Origin: Acidobacteriota bacterium | GTDB lineage: Bacteria; Acidobacteriota; HRBIN11 | Direction of reading: 5' to 3' | DNA: 10,847 nt | Assembly (NCBI GenBank): GCA_025061865.1 | Contig: JANXAA010000038.1 | Coordinates: 1 to 10,847, forward strand | Part shown: positions 1-6,227 of the stretch, one piece after another | Layout of the letters: each line of letters begins with the position of its first letter | Numbering within the stretch: position 1 is the first letter of the stretch | Notes under the pieces: generated by a model | What the model was told of the DNA's origin: nothing | The model's input: the letters and a program-made list of their open reading frames with translations, nothing else | The model's database searches: none | Made by a program: the position numbers and the translations under genes

Positions 1-151
1 CCAGGGCCGACCCGTTCCAGGGTTGACGGTACCATATCAAGGCCATGGCCCAGCCTGGTAAGACAGCCAGACTTCGGGGCCACCGGTCCAGCCGAAGGGC
101 TTTCAGGTAAACGCCCCACCGGCTCCGGTAATCGATTCGGGATGACTCCAC
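1..151 (-). CDS. UbiA-family prenyltransferase, N-terminal fragment (runs off the left edge)
   Basis: This frame stays open from a GTG at 151-149 to the window edge, giving about 50 residues. After a short polar start it reads YLKALRLDRWPRSLAVLPG, followed by a hydrophobic stretch (WAMALIWY). This resembles the first membrane segment of UbiA-type polyprenyl transferases, which commonly begin with an R-x-D-x-W-x-K-N-x-x-x-L-P-G pattern. Such enzymes are integral membrane proteins that move prenyl chains onto aromatic or sugar-phosphate acceptors; the catalytic Asp-rich motifs would lie outside the window. A GGAAG sits 10 bases before the GTG. The gene would start inside the end of the upstream methyltransferase (49-base overlap) and be co-transcribed with it. 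The long overlap is unusual, but I see no other ATG, GTG or TTG before the conserved segment. The family call rests on one short stretch. Confidence 0.5.
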   Translation of the reverse strand, partial: MESSRIDYRSRWGVYLKALRLDRWPRSLAVLPGWAMALIWYRQPWNGSAL

Positions 152-1104
152 CGGGCGTATACTTCCAGGGAGTCTCGAAGGTTGACCGGAAAGACCCATC
201 GCCGACACCCCTCCGGGAGCCACGATACAGGCTGGCCCCCGTGCAAACGACTCAAAAGGAAGTCCAGACTGAAAAACCAGCAGTAGCGCCGCCGCGCCAC
301 GATCTGCCCGCCGAAGCGCTCGATCAGGACACTGAGGGACCGATTCGAAAAGAAATGCACGTGTCCAGGCCGGTAATGCCACCAGCGTCGCCCCAGAAGT
401 CGGGCCGCCACGCTCGCCACGTCGGGCGTCACGATGCAGACGACACCCCCCGGCCGGAGATGCTGAAGGGCCTTGGCCAGAAAGTGATCCGGCTCCGACA
501 CGTGCTCGATCACATCCAACAACGTGATGACATCAAAGGCATGAGCCGGTCCGGCCCACGTTTCCAGTCGAGCCGTCTCCACAGGGACTCCCCGCCGCCG
601 GGCTGCTTCGGCCATCGCTCGGCTCGGTTCGATACCGTAAGCCTCCCAGCCGGCCTGCCGGGCCGCCTCGACCAAGACGCCCAAGGCGGCCCCGACGTCC
701 AGCAAACGACCGGGCCGCAAACCCAACCGACCCATCAGGAACTTTAAGATTCGCTCGAAGTTCCGCCGTCGGAAGGCCGCCTCGGCCATGTACGTCGGGT
801 CTTCGACCGCTTCATAGAACCGGCTGAGGAGCTCCGCCGGAGGCATCGGATGGGCTGTTACCATGCCACACCGGCGACAGCGGTGTAGGGACCAGCAACG
901 CCCGTATTGAGCATCCGTAATCCGGAAGTCGTCCGGTCGGAGGTCTACCCATTGAAGATCCCCCTCCCGGAAGGGAACCAGCCCGCCGACAGTTCCACAC
1001 GCTGGGCAAGGTCGCGTCTCGTCAGCGCCCAAAAGTTCGCGGCAGGTCTCGCCCTTACCCGAGACCCGGTCCCGATCCAGCTCATTTTTCATTAAAAATC
1101 TCAT
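103..1104 (-). CDS. Class I SAM-dependent methyltransferase with N-terminal Cys-rich (zinc-ribbon-like) segment
   Basis: A 333-residue protein. Residues 33-79 hold CPAC (C33, C36) and, after a 33-residue gap, C70 and CRRC (C76, C79), which suggests a small zinc-binding module. The Rossmann methyltransferase domain follows: SAM motif I LLDVGAALG at 134-142, an acidic residue in GIEPS (E159) that should contact the SAM ribose, FDVITLLDVIEHV at about 190-202, and LRPGG at 216-220. The segment HYRPGHVHFFS at 243-253 is common in sugar- and polyketide-associated methyltransferases of the Methyltransf_23 type. The protein should be cytosolic and transfer a methyl group from SAM; the acceptor is unknown. 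The downstream UbiA-like gene and the nearby GT-C gene suggest lipid or envelope glycan chemistry (inference). The start at 1104 has no clear Shine-Dalgarno; ATG at 1092 is an alternative. A perfect sigma-70 promoter lies just upstream. Confidence 0.88.
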   Translation of the reverse strand: MRFLMKNELDRDRVSGKGETCRELLGADETRPCPACGTVGGLVPFREGDLQWVDLRPDDFRITDAQYGRCWSLHRCRRCGMVTAHPMPPAELLSRFYEAVEDPTYMAEAAFRRRNFERILKFLMGRLGLRPGRLLDVGAALGVLVEAARQAGWEAYGIEPSRAMAEAARRRGVPVETARLETWAGPAHAFDVITLLDVIEHVSEPDHFLAKALQHLRPGGVVCIVTPDVASVAARLLGRRWWHYRPGHVHFFSNRSLSVLIERFGGQIVARRRYCWFFSLDFLLSRLHGGQPVSWLPEGCRRWVFPVNLRDSLEVYARWSHPESITGAGGAFT

Positions 1105-1115
1105 ATAAGGGGCAT
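1101..1115 (-). other. Possible four-codon leader ORF overlapping the methyltransferase start
   Basis: On the minus strand an ATG at 1115-1113 opens a four-codon frame (M-P-L-I) that stops with TGA at 1103-1101. It shares ATGA with the methyltransferase start at 1104. The expected transcript starts only about 7 bases before this ATG, and the methyltransferase has no clear ribosome binding site, so translation by re-initiation is conceivable. This is seen in sequence only and may be chance. Confidence 0.2.
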
Positions 1116-1128
1116 TTTGTGGTGTATA

Positions 1129-1157
1129 ATTATAGATGGATTCAGCCGCTATGTCAA
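1129..1157 (-). promoter_or_regulatory. Consensus sigma-70 promoter for the methyltransferase/UbiA operon
   Basis: Reading the minus strand, TTGACA lies at 1157-1152 and TATAAT at 1134-1129, with exactly 17 bases between them. Both hexamers are perfect matches to the housekeeping consensus. Transcription should begin near 1122, leaving a leader of only about 18 bases before the ATG at 1104. The -10 box forms half of the palindrome TATAATTATA (1125-1134), in an AT-rich island within otherwise GC-rich DNA. Such a strong promoter is normally repressed or serves a highly expressed gene; the AT-hook regulator encoded next door is an obvious candidate repressor (inference). Confidence 0.8.
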
Positions 1158-1169
1158 TAGGGAGTGGGT

Positions 1170-1198
1170 TTGACTCGGACGATTATTTACAGGAAAAT
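1170..1198 (+). promoter_or_regulatory. Possible promoter for the AT-hook/RHH regulator
   Basis: TTGACT at 1170-1175 is followed after 17 bases by GAAAAT at 1193-1198 (four of six matches to TATAAT). It would give a leader of about 70 bases before the regulator start at 1274. The -10 match is weak, so this is tentative. Confidence 0.35.
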
Positions 1199-1205
1199 AT
1201 CCCTG

Positions 1206-1236
1206 ACTCGGGCTGTCCATCCCAGGGCCCCCGAGT
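1206..1236 (+). other. Leader hairpin before the regulator gene
   Basis: ACTCGGG (1206-1212) and CCCGAGT (1230-1236) form a perfect 7-bp stem around a 17-base loop. It lies between the candidate promoter and the ribosome binding site of the regulator. It has no U-tract, so it is not an ordinary terminator. It could be an operator (the DNA is a true inverted repeat) or an RNA structure. Confidence 0.35.
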
Positions 1237-1273
1237 AGGTCGCACGGTAGCCTATCCTTAAGGGAGGGTCCCA

Positions 1274-1768
1274 ATGACTTTAGCAGACTTACGGCCGCGA
1301 CGCAAGCGGGGACGTCCCCCGAAGTTTGGACGCCCAGCCCGGGCCGTCACGGTGACGCTTCCCTTGGACGTCATCGACAAGCTCCGGGCCATTCACACGG
1401 ACTTATCCCGGGCGATCGTCGATTTGGTCGAGCATCAATGGCATGAAGAGGATCCCCGTCAAGTGTGCACTCGGGAGGTGTTGCCAGGCCAGTATTTGAT
1501 CTTGGTCCCCTACCTCGAGACCCTGACTCAAGTAGCCGGCGTTCGTCTGTTTCCTGTATCGACGGGCCGATATCTTGTCGTCATCCCGGCTCGGGGTCGG
1601 ACCCATGACCTCGAGCTGAGTCTACGGGATATGTTGGAGGCCGGGACTGTACCGGCCCATGAGAAATCGGCCCTCGAGGACCTGGTCCGATTACTGGCCC
1701 GATACCGGCGGCAGTTGAGCATCGCCGAGGAGTCCTTTCTCATTATCTTGCAGGAACGACCTGGCTGA
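1274..1768 (+). CDS. AT-hook plus ribbon-helix-helix DNA-binding regulator with unknown C-terminal domain
   Basis: A 164-residue protein preceded by a strong AGGGAGG (1261-1267) six bases before the ATG. The first 23 residues are very basic and hold two GRP cores: KRGRPPK at 11-17, a typical AT-hook that inserts into the minor groove of AT-rich DNA, and FGRPAR at 18-23. Residues 24-54 read as a CopG/Arc-type ribbon-helix-helix: an alternating strand AVTVTLP, then two helices from LDVIDKLRAI to SRAIVDLVE. Such proteins bind operators as dimers, usually as repressors. Residues 70-164 look like an alternating strand-rich unit (YLILVPYL, RYLVVIPA) followed by helices; I do not recognise this part, which may be a ligand or oligomer domain. 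The gene diverges from the methyltransferase across an AT-rich gap carrying a perfect promoter, so control of that region and autoregulation are likely (inference). It is followed by the GT-C gene after 133 bases. Confidence 0.78.
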   Translation: MTLADLRPRRKRGRPPKFGRPARAVTVTLPLDVIDKLRAIHTDLSRAIVDLVEHQWHEEDPRQVCTREVLPGQYLILVPYLETLTQVAGVRLFPVSTGRYLVVIPARGRTHDLELSLRDMLEAGTVPAHEKSALEDLVRLLARYRRQLSIAEESFLIILQERPG

Positions 1769-1901
1769 GGGGCAGATGGGCAGGTGAGCCGATGAGGAAG
1801 GGGCCTCCCGGGGGCTATCCTACCTGAGGGTTATCCCTACCTACCTATCTGTCCGACGAAGACCTCTTCCGTGAATCAAACCGTCTGTCCGGGGGTGTAC
1901 G
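1769..1901 (+). other. Intergenic region with a long imperfect inverted repeat
   Basis: Bases 1773-1785 (CAGATGGGCAGGT) and 1839-1851 (ACCTACCTATCTG) are complementary at 11 of 13 positions, plus one G-U, and enclose 53 bases. A small GGG/CCC stem around TTAT lies at about 1828-1834. No U-tract and no convincing promoter were seen, so read-through from the regulator into the GT-C gene is the simplest reading. Confidence 0.3.
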
Positions 1902-4298
1902 GTGGGGAGGGGCGGATGGTTTGGCCTCCGCTGGGCTTTCGGGTGTCTGCTGATGAGCCTCCCGGGGGGGGCCGTCGGTCGAATGCAATGGCCTGAAGCC
2001 GTCGGGAGTCTCCTGGCGGGCGGCCTCGGGAGCCTCGGCATTTTCTGGGCCGTCGAGTACTTGCGCCTCCGATGGCGGGAAGGCCGCCCCATCCGATGGC
2101 AGCAAGTGCCGGCCCAGGGCTGGGCAGACCAGCTTCCCTGGCTCCTCCTCCTTGTCCCCCTGGGGACGACCTTGGACGCTTGGACGCTCGATGACCTGCG
2201 CACGCGGCATGCTTGGGCCCTGGGGACAGCCGCCGGTCTTTACTTCGTCCTGGCGTGGGGACCAGCCGTCGCCCGTCGGCTGGCTCCCTACACGGGGTGT
2301 CTGCGTCCGTGGCACGTAGGTCTGGGATGCCTGGGCTTATATAGCCTGATGGCCTTTGAAGGCCTATTTCCGACGTTGGGCCTCACGGGCGACGAACCTC
2401 ACTATCTCATCGTCACGCAATCCATCTTTGAGGACGGGGACGTTAATGTATACAACAACTATCAGGAGCAAACCTACCGACGGTTTTTGGGCCCTTCGGC
2501 GGGTCCCTTGGCGATTCACGCCTGGCCGGGGCGAGCGCCGAACACATGGTATTCCATCCATGCGCCGGGCTTGAGCGTCGGACTGGTACCGTTCTATGCG
2601 CTGGCGATAAAGACGGGGCTCCCTGTGGAAGCCGTCGCCCGGGGAGCCATGGCCCTGGTGGCGGCGTGGGCCATGGCGGGCCTTTGGGCCTTGCTCCGAC
2701 AAATCGGATACTCACCGGGACAGGCGCTGGTCGGAACAGGCGTCGTGGGCCTATCGGTGCCTGGCTTCTTTCTGGCCTATCACCTGTACCCCGAGATGGT
2801 GGCCTTCGGGCTCATGGTCTGGGCTTTCCGATGGTGGTGGGCAGGCCCTTATCGTCCGACTCGGCTCCTCTGGGCCGGCGGAATGGTCGGTCTCCTGATT
2901 TGGTTGGGCTTGAAGTACGGGGCCGTTTTACTGATCTGGAGCCTTTTGAGTCTATGGCGGATGCGGCGGCCTGAACTCCGGCGGCCTATGATGACCTTTT
3001 TGATCCCTGTCATCGTGAGCCTGGGTCTCTACGAGGCCTGGGTCCTTGACCTATACGGCCAGGCGAATCCCTTAGCCTCTTATATGGGCGGAAACCGCCG
3101 GGAGGAAACGTGGGCCAACGTCCAGGGGCTTCTGAGAGATACAGGCCTGTGGCGGATTCGCGGGGAGACTCTCCTGAACTACTTCCTGGACCAGCGGGAC
3201 GGTCTCCTGCTCCTAAGTCCTGTCTACGCGGGAGGCCTTTTGGGACTCGCGTATGGGTGTCTGCGAGGCCGAAATGTTTTCCGAGTAGCGGCCCTCCTGA
3301 TGGCTGCCCACGTGGGCTTCTATGCGTTTTCGACCATCCGGGGTGGCTTCTCGCCCCCGGCCCGCCCCATCGCGTCCGTCGTGTGGGTCTTGGCCCTGGG
3401 CCTGCCGGTCGCCTGGGACCGTCTGGGACGGTGGGGACGAAACGCTCTCCTCATCGCCGGTACGTGGAGCGTCCTCCTGCCCTGGTGGATGGCCTCGATT
3501 CCCCCATCCATCTATCAGTCCACGAATCGGGACACGCCTGTCCGGGCGGGCTTGATCTTCGAATACTTGAGCAACCTATGGATATACCTCCCGGACTTTT
3601 TGCCTTCTTATCCAAAGGGCGTGACCGGCTCTTGGCTTCCCAACTATGTATGGGGCCTAAGTCTGACCGTCGTCGGGATCTTCATCCTGATCCGATGGGC
3701 TCGCTCGAGGACACCGGGGCTAAATGACGAGGATGGGCCGACCGTCGCGAGGTCGAGCCCGCTCGTTCGGCCCCTCTGGTGGGCCGCCGGCCTGGCTGTC
3801 GTCCTCCTAACATCGGCACAGCCCCGCATCGTTCCGGCTCTATATCGCTTCTTACCCCTGGGCGATGGGTCTATCGAGGTCGGCGTCCCACGGGACCGTT
3901 GCATTTCCCGATCCCTCTCGGCCCACGCCTGGCTCATCGCCTGCCCGCCCCGGCCTCGGTGGGACTTTCTCGTTCGGGTGCACCGTCGGCCCCCGTCTTC
4001 CGACCGGCCTGCGATAGTGGCCCACCTGGCTTGCCGCACGCCGGGTCGGTCCCTTCGGTATGACCTATTTTGGGGTGACCGCCGCCTGTCGACCGTCCAG
4101 GCCAATGAACAGGCTCGACGCTACGGACCCTTCCGACTGCACCCCCTGTATCCAGCCGAGGATACGGCTTGGGGTCGTATCCGTCTGCAGGCCCAGGACT
4201 CTGCAGCACTGGCATGTCGGAATATCCATCTGGTCCTCCAGGGTGTAACCACAGACGGAGTGGCCAACTATCGTCTCGATAGACAGGCGACTCAGTAG
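1902..4298 (+). CDS. Large polytopic GT-C-type glycosyltransferase-like protein (PMT/ArnT-like fold)
   Basis: Up to 798 residues. The open frame begins with GTG at 1902; ATG at 1953 and 1983 are alternatives, and none has an ideal ribosome binding site. I count roughly 13-15 hydrophobic segments between residues 32 and 640. After the segment near 137-155 comes GDEPHYL at 163-169. A D-E pair in the first large periplasmic loop is the catalytic signature of GT-C enzymes (GT39/GT83, PMT and ArnT relatives), which take sugars from polyprenyl-phosphate donors on the outer face of the inner membrane. DGLLLLSPVYAGGL (433-446) and GGFSPPARP (481-489) resemble conserved loops of related uncharacterised membrane transferases. 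Residues 650-798 form a soluble, probably periplasmic tail with Cys at 667, 681, 711 and 772; I do not recognise it. Donor and acceptor are unknown. The nearby UbiA-like gene could supply a lipid donor (inference). The gene is convergent with the amidohydrolase gene. Confidence 0.72.
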   Translation: MGRGGWFGLRWAFGCLLMSLPGGAVGRMQWPEAVGSLLAGGLGSLGIFWAVEYLRLRWREGRPIRWQQVPAQGWADQLPWLLLLVPLGTTLDAWTLDDLRTRHAWALGTAAGLYFVLAWGPAVARRLAPYTGCLRPWHVGLGCLGLYSLMAFEGLFPTLGLTGDEPHYLIVTQSIFEDGDVNVYNNYQEQTYRRFLGPSAGPLAIHAWPGRAPNTWYSIHAPGLSVGLVPFYALAIKTGLPVEAVARGAMALVAAWAMAGLWALLRQIGYSPGQALVGTGVVGLSVPGFFLAYHLYPEMVAFGLMVWAFRWWWAGPYRPTRLLWAGGMVGLLIWLGLKYGAVLLIWSLLSLWRMRRPELRRPMMTFLIPVIVSLGLYEAWVLDLYGQANPLASYMGGNRREETWANVQGLLRDTGLWRIRGETLLNYFLDQRDGLLLLSPVYAGGLLGLAYGCLRGRNVFRVAALLMAAHVGFYAFSTIRGGFSPPARPIASVVWVLALGLPVAWDRLGRWGRNALLIAGTWSVLLPWWMASIPPSIYQSTNRDTPVRAGLIFEYLSNLWIYLPDFLPSYPKGVTGSWLPNYVWGLSLTVVGIFILIRWARSRTPGLNDEDGPTVARSSPLVRPLWWAAGLAVVLLTSAQPRIVPALYRFLPLGDGSIEVGVPRDRCISRSLSAHAWLIACPPRPRWDFLVRVHRRPPSSDRPAIVAHLACRTPGRSLRYDLFWGDRRLSTVQANEQARRYGPFRLHPLYPAEDTAWGRIRLQAQDSAALACRNIHLVLQGVTTDGVANYRLDRQATQ

Positions 4299-4313
4299 CC
4301 AGTAGGCAGTTGG
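4293..4313 (+). repeat. Three tandem copies of a 7-bp unit over the GT-C stop codon
   Basis: CAGTAGC, CAGTAGG and CAGTTGG follow one another directly, and the TAG stop (4296-4298) lies in the first copy. It is a short, degenerate run and may be slippage or chance. Confidence 0.4.
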
Positions 4314-4365
4314 ATAGACCTAATACGGCTTTGTGTTAGGGGTGGGGGTCAGAGTCCAAGGAATC

Positions 4366-4401
4366 GACGAGGCGGTGAGGTCTAAGGCATTCGGCCTCGT
4401 C
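4366..4401. terminator. Stem-loop between convergent genes, candidate bidirectional terminator
   Basis: GACGAGGC (4366-4373) and GCCTCGTC (4394-4401) form a perfect 8-bp stem with a 20-base loop. It lies in the 117-base gap between the convergent GT-C and amidohydrolase genes, where a shared terminator is expected. Neither side has a T-run, so intrinsic termination would be weak. Confidence 0.35.
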
Positions 4402-4415
4402 CCGCCATCAGGGCG

Positions 4416-6122
4416 TCACTCCCGTTCCTCTCCGCGCCAGCCGGGCCCCCGGACGACCCGGCCCGGCGTAGCGCCCGTCGGCTCTCCGCCTCGAAGGACC
4501 GGGACACCGTTGACGAACACGTGGAGGACGCCCGTCGCCAGCCGATGGGGGTCCTCATACGTGGCGTGGTCTTGGATGCGGGCGGGGTCGAAGACGACGA
4601 CATCGGCGTAGTAACCGGCCTTTAGGAGACCCCGCCGGGGAATCCGCAGGTTTCGGGCCGGGAAGGACGTCAACCGCCGGATGGCCTCCTCTAGGGGGAT
4701 GAGCTTTTCATCCCGTACGTATCTGCCCAACAGGCGGGCAAAATTGCCGTATGCCCGGGGGTGGGGCCTCCGGTTTAAGAACACACCCTCCGGTGCGGGC
4801 GCTTCGGCGTCTGACCCGAAGGCGACCCAGGGGAGGGTGATCTTCCGGCGAACCTGGTCCTCGTGCATTAGGAAGTAGAGAGCCTCAACTCGGCTGCCGT
4901 CTTCGACGACGAGGTCCATGGCCGTTTCCTCGGGCGACTGGCCTCGCAGGGCTGCGACCTCGGCCAAGGTCTTGCCGATGAGGGGCCGCAGGGCCGCGTT
5001 TTTGAATCCGGCCAGGACGACGTTATCCGGGCCAGCCAGTAGGTAGAGGTTCTCCCACGCCTCAGACGGGGTCGTCATTTCCTGCCGGACGCGAGCCCGA
5101 ATCTGGGGGTCTTTCAGGCGTTCTATCCAAGCCTGGAGACCGCCTTCCTGGACCCATGGCGGCATGGCCGCATCGAGGCCCGTAGCCCCGGCCGTATAGA
5201 CGTAAATGTCGGCTGTGATCGGGAGGCCCTCGGCCCGGGCCGACTCGATTTTGCGGATGGCTGCCTCCAACTTGGGCCAATGGGCCTGCCCCGCCGCCTT
5301 GAAGTGGTAAATCTCGGCCCGGATGCCCGCCCGGCGGGCGATGGTGATGACCTCGTCGATGGCCTCCAACAGGCGGGGGCCTTCGCTCCGGATGTGGGAG
5401 ACGTACATCCCGCCATACCGGGCGGCGACCCGGGCGAGCTCGACGAGCTCTTCGGTCCGGGCGTAGGTGCCCGGCGCATAGATGAGAGCCGAGCCGACGC
5501 CGAGGGCGCCTTCCTCCATCGCCCGCCGGACGAGGTCCTTCATCCGTTCGAGCTCGGTCGGCGTCGGGGGCCGATTCGCATAACCCAGGACGTGGACCCG
5601 CACGGTCGTCGCTCCGACGAAGGACGCCACGTTGGGAGCGACGCCCCGCCGAACCAAGTACTCCAGGTACTCGCCCAGGGTCGTCCACTCGATGTCGTAC
5701 TGGATGTCGCCTTGCCGGCGCTTCATTTCCGCCTTCATGGCGTCGTTGAGGGGACCCATCGACCAGCCCTCGCCGAAGACCTCGAGGGTCACGCCCTGCC
5801 GGATATCGCTCAGGGCCCGGCCGTCGGCAATCAGCGACTCGGTCGCCCAGCTCAGCATGTTGATGAACCCCGGGGCGACAGCGAGGCCCGTGGCGTCGAT
5901 TTCCAGACGCCCTCGCGCTCGGCCGACCCGGCCGACCCGGGCGATCGTGTCCCCCCGGATGGCGACGTCCCCGACGAAAGCCGGCCGACCGCTTCCGTCG
6001 TAGATGCGGCCGCGTCGGAGGACGACGTCGTAAACGACTTCAGGCGTCGGCCTGACGGCTCCGGTGCCCAAGAGCCCCAGACCGAATACCCAACATCCGA
6101 GCATGCCCAGCCGTCGGGTCAT
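4416..6122 (-). CDS. Secreted amidohydrolase of the D-aminoacylase (N-acyl-D-amino-acid deacylase) group, variant metal site
   Basis: 568 residues from the ATG at 6122, chosen because GGGAGG lies seven bases upstream and a signal peptide starts there (two arginines, then hydrophobic residues 5-22); the frame is open a further 20 codons upstream. After the signal come the small beta domain of amidohydrolases (YDVVLRRGRIYDGSG, 31-45) and a TIM-barrel. Family marks are SHIRSEG (242-248, H243), YHFKAAG (272-278, H273), YTAGATGLDAAMPPW (309-323), FGSD (435-438, D438), HPRAYGNF (454-461) and the C-terminal LKAGYYADVVVFDP. In well-studied D-aminoacylases PGFID is followed by an HxH pair and a later Cys binds zinc; here the first site reads PGFINMLSW with no His, and the Cys position reads GEGW (E118). 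This looks like a distinct subfamily rather than decay, since the rest is intact. Family members remove acyl groups from D-amino acids; the substrate here is unknown. It lies 105 bases downstream of the epimerase gene and is probably co-transcribed. Confidence 0.85.
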   Translation of the reverse strand: MTRRLGMLGCWVFGLGLLGTGAVRPTPEVVYDVVLRRGRIYDGSGRPAFVGDVAIRGDTIARVGRVGRARGRLEIDATGLAVAPGFINMLSWATESLIADGRALSDIRQGVTLEVFGEGWSMGPLNDAMKAEMKRRQGDIQYDIEWTTLGEYLEYLVRRGVAPNVASFVGATTVRVHVLGYANRPPTPTELERMKDLVRRAMEEGALGVGSALIYAPGTYARTEELVELARVAARYGGMYVSHIRSEGPRLLEAIDEVITIARRAGIRAEIYHFKAAGQAHWPKLEAAIRKIESARAEGLPITADIYVYTAGATGLDAAMPPWVQEGGLQAWIERLKDPQIRARVRQEMTTPSEAWENLYLLAGPDNVVLAGFKNAALRPLIGKTLAEVAALRGQSPEETAMDLVVEDGSRVEALYFLMHEDQVRRKITLPWVAFGSDAEAPAPEGVFLNRRPHPRAYGNFARLLGRYVRDEKLIPLEEAIRRLTSFPARNLRIPRRGLLKAGYYADVVVFDPARIQDHATYEDPHRLATGVLHVFVNGVPVLRGGEPTGATPGRVVRGPGWRGEERE

Positions 6123-6169
6123 CGTTGCGCCTCCCTTCCAATTGCGTGACTCCGGGATGATGGGACGGC

Positions 6170-6182
6170 TTGACGGAGTCAA
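6170..6182. repeat. Short perfect inverted repeat between the epimerase and amidohydrolase genes
   Basis: TTGAC-GGA-GTCAA is a 5-bp inverted repeat with a 3-base centre, about 50 bases upstream of the amidohydrolase start. It could be a small operator. On the minus strand it contains TTGACT, but no -10 box sits at the right distance. The rest of 6123-6227 shows only the ribosome binding site. Confidence 0.25.
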
Positions 6183-6227
6183 CGCAAAGTCATCACCGGG
6201 ACGGATGAGCTCGACATTGTCATGCCG

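Noticed and set aside
142..747. 201-residue plus-strand open frame opposite the methyltransferase
   Set aside because: It is antisense to a gene with clear SAM-binding motifs, has a low-complexity composition rich in Pro, Arg and Asp, and lacks a ribosome binding site.
1125..1130. Plus-strand TATAAT as a promoter for the regulator
   Set aside because: It is the mirror of the minus-strand -10 box in a palindrome; no -35 box lies 16-18 bases upstream on the plus strand.
1251..1832. CTATCCT followed by AGGG on both sides of the regulator gene as paired operators
   Set aside because: Only short pieces match (1252-1258 and 1815-1821) with different spacers, and one copy overlaps the ribosome binding site; chance is likely.
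5280..6149. 289-residue plus-strand open frame opposite the amidohydrolase
   Set aside because: The GC-rich antisense frame mirrors a well-supported enzyme gene; its residue content is typical of a shadow frame and it has no domain.
6177..6182. Minus-strand TTGACT as a separate promoter for the amidohydrolase
   Set aside because: The hexamer 17 bases downstream reads CATCCC, which is not a -10 box.
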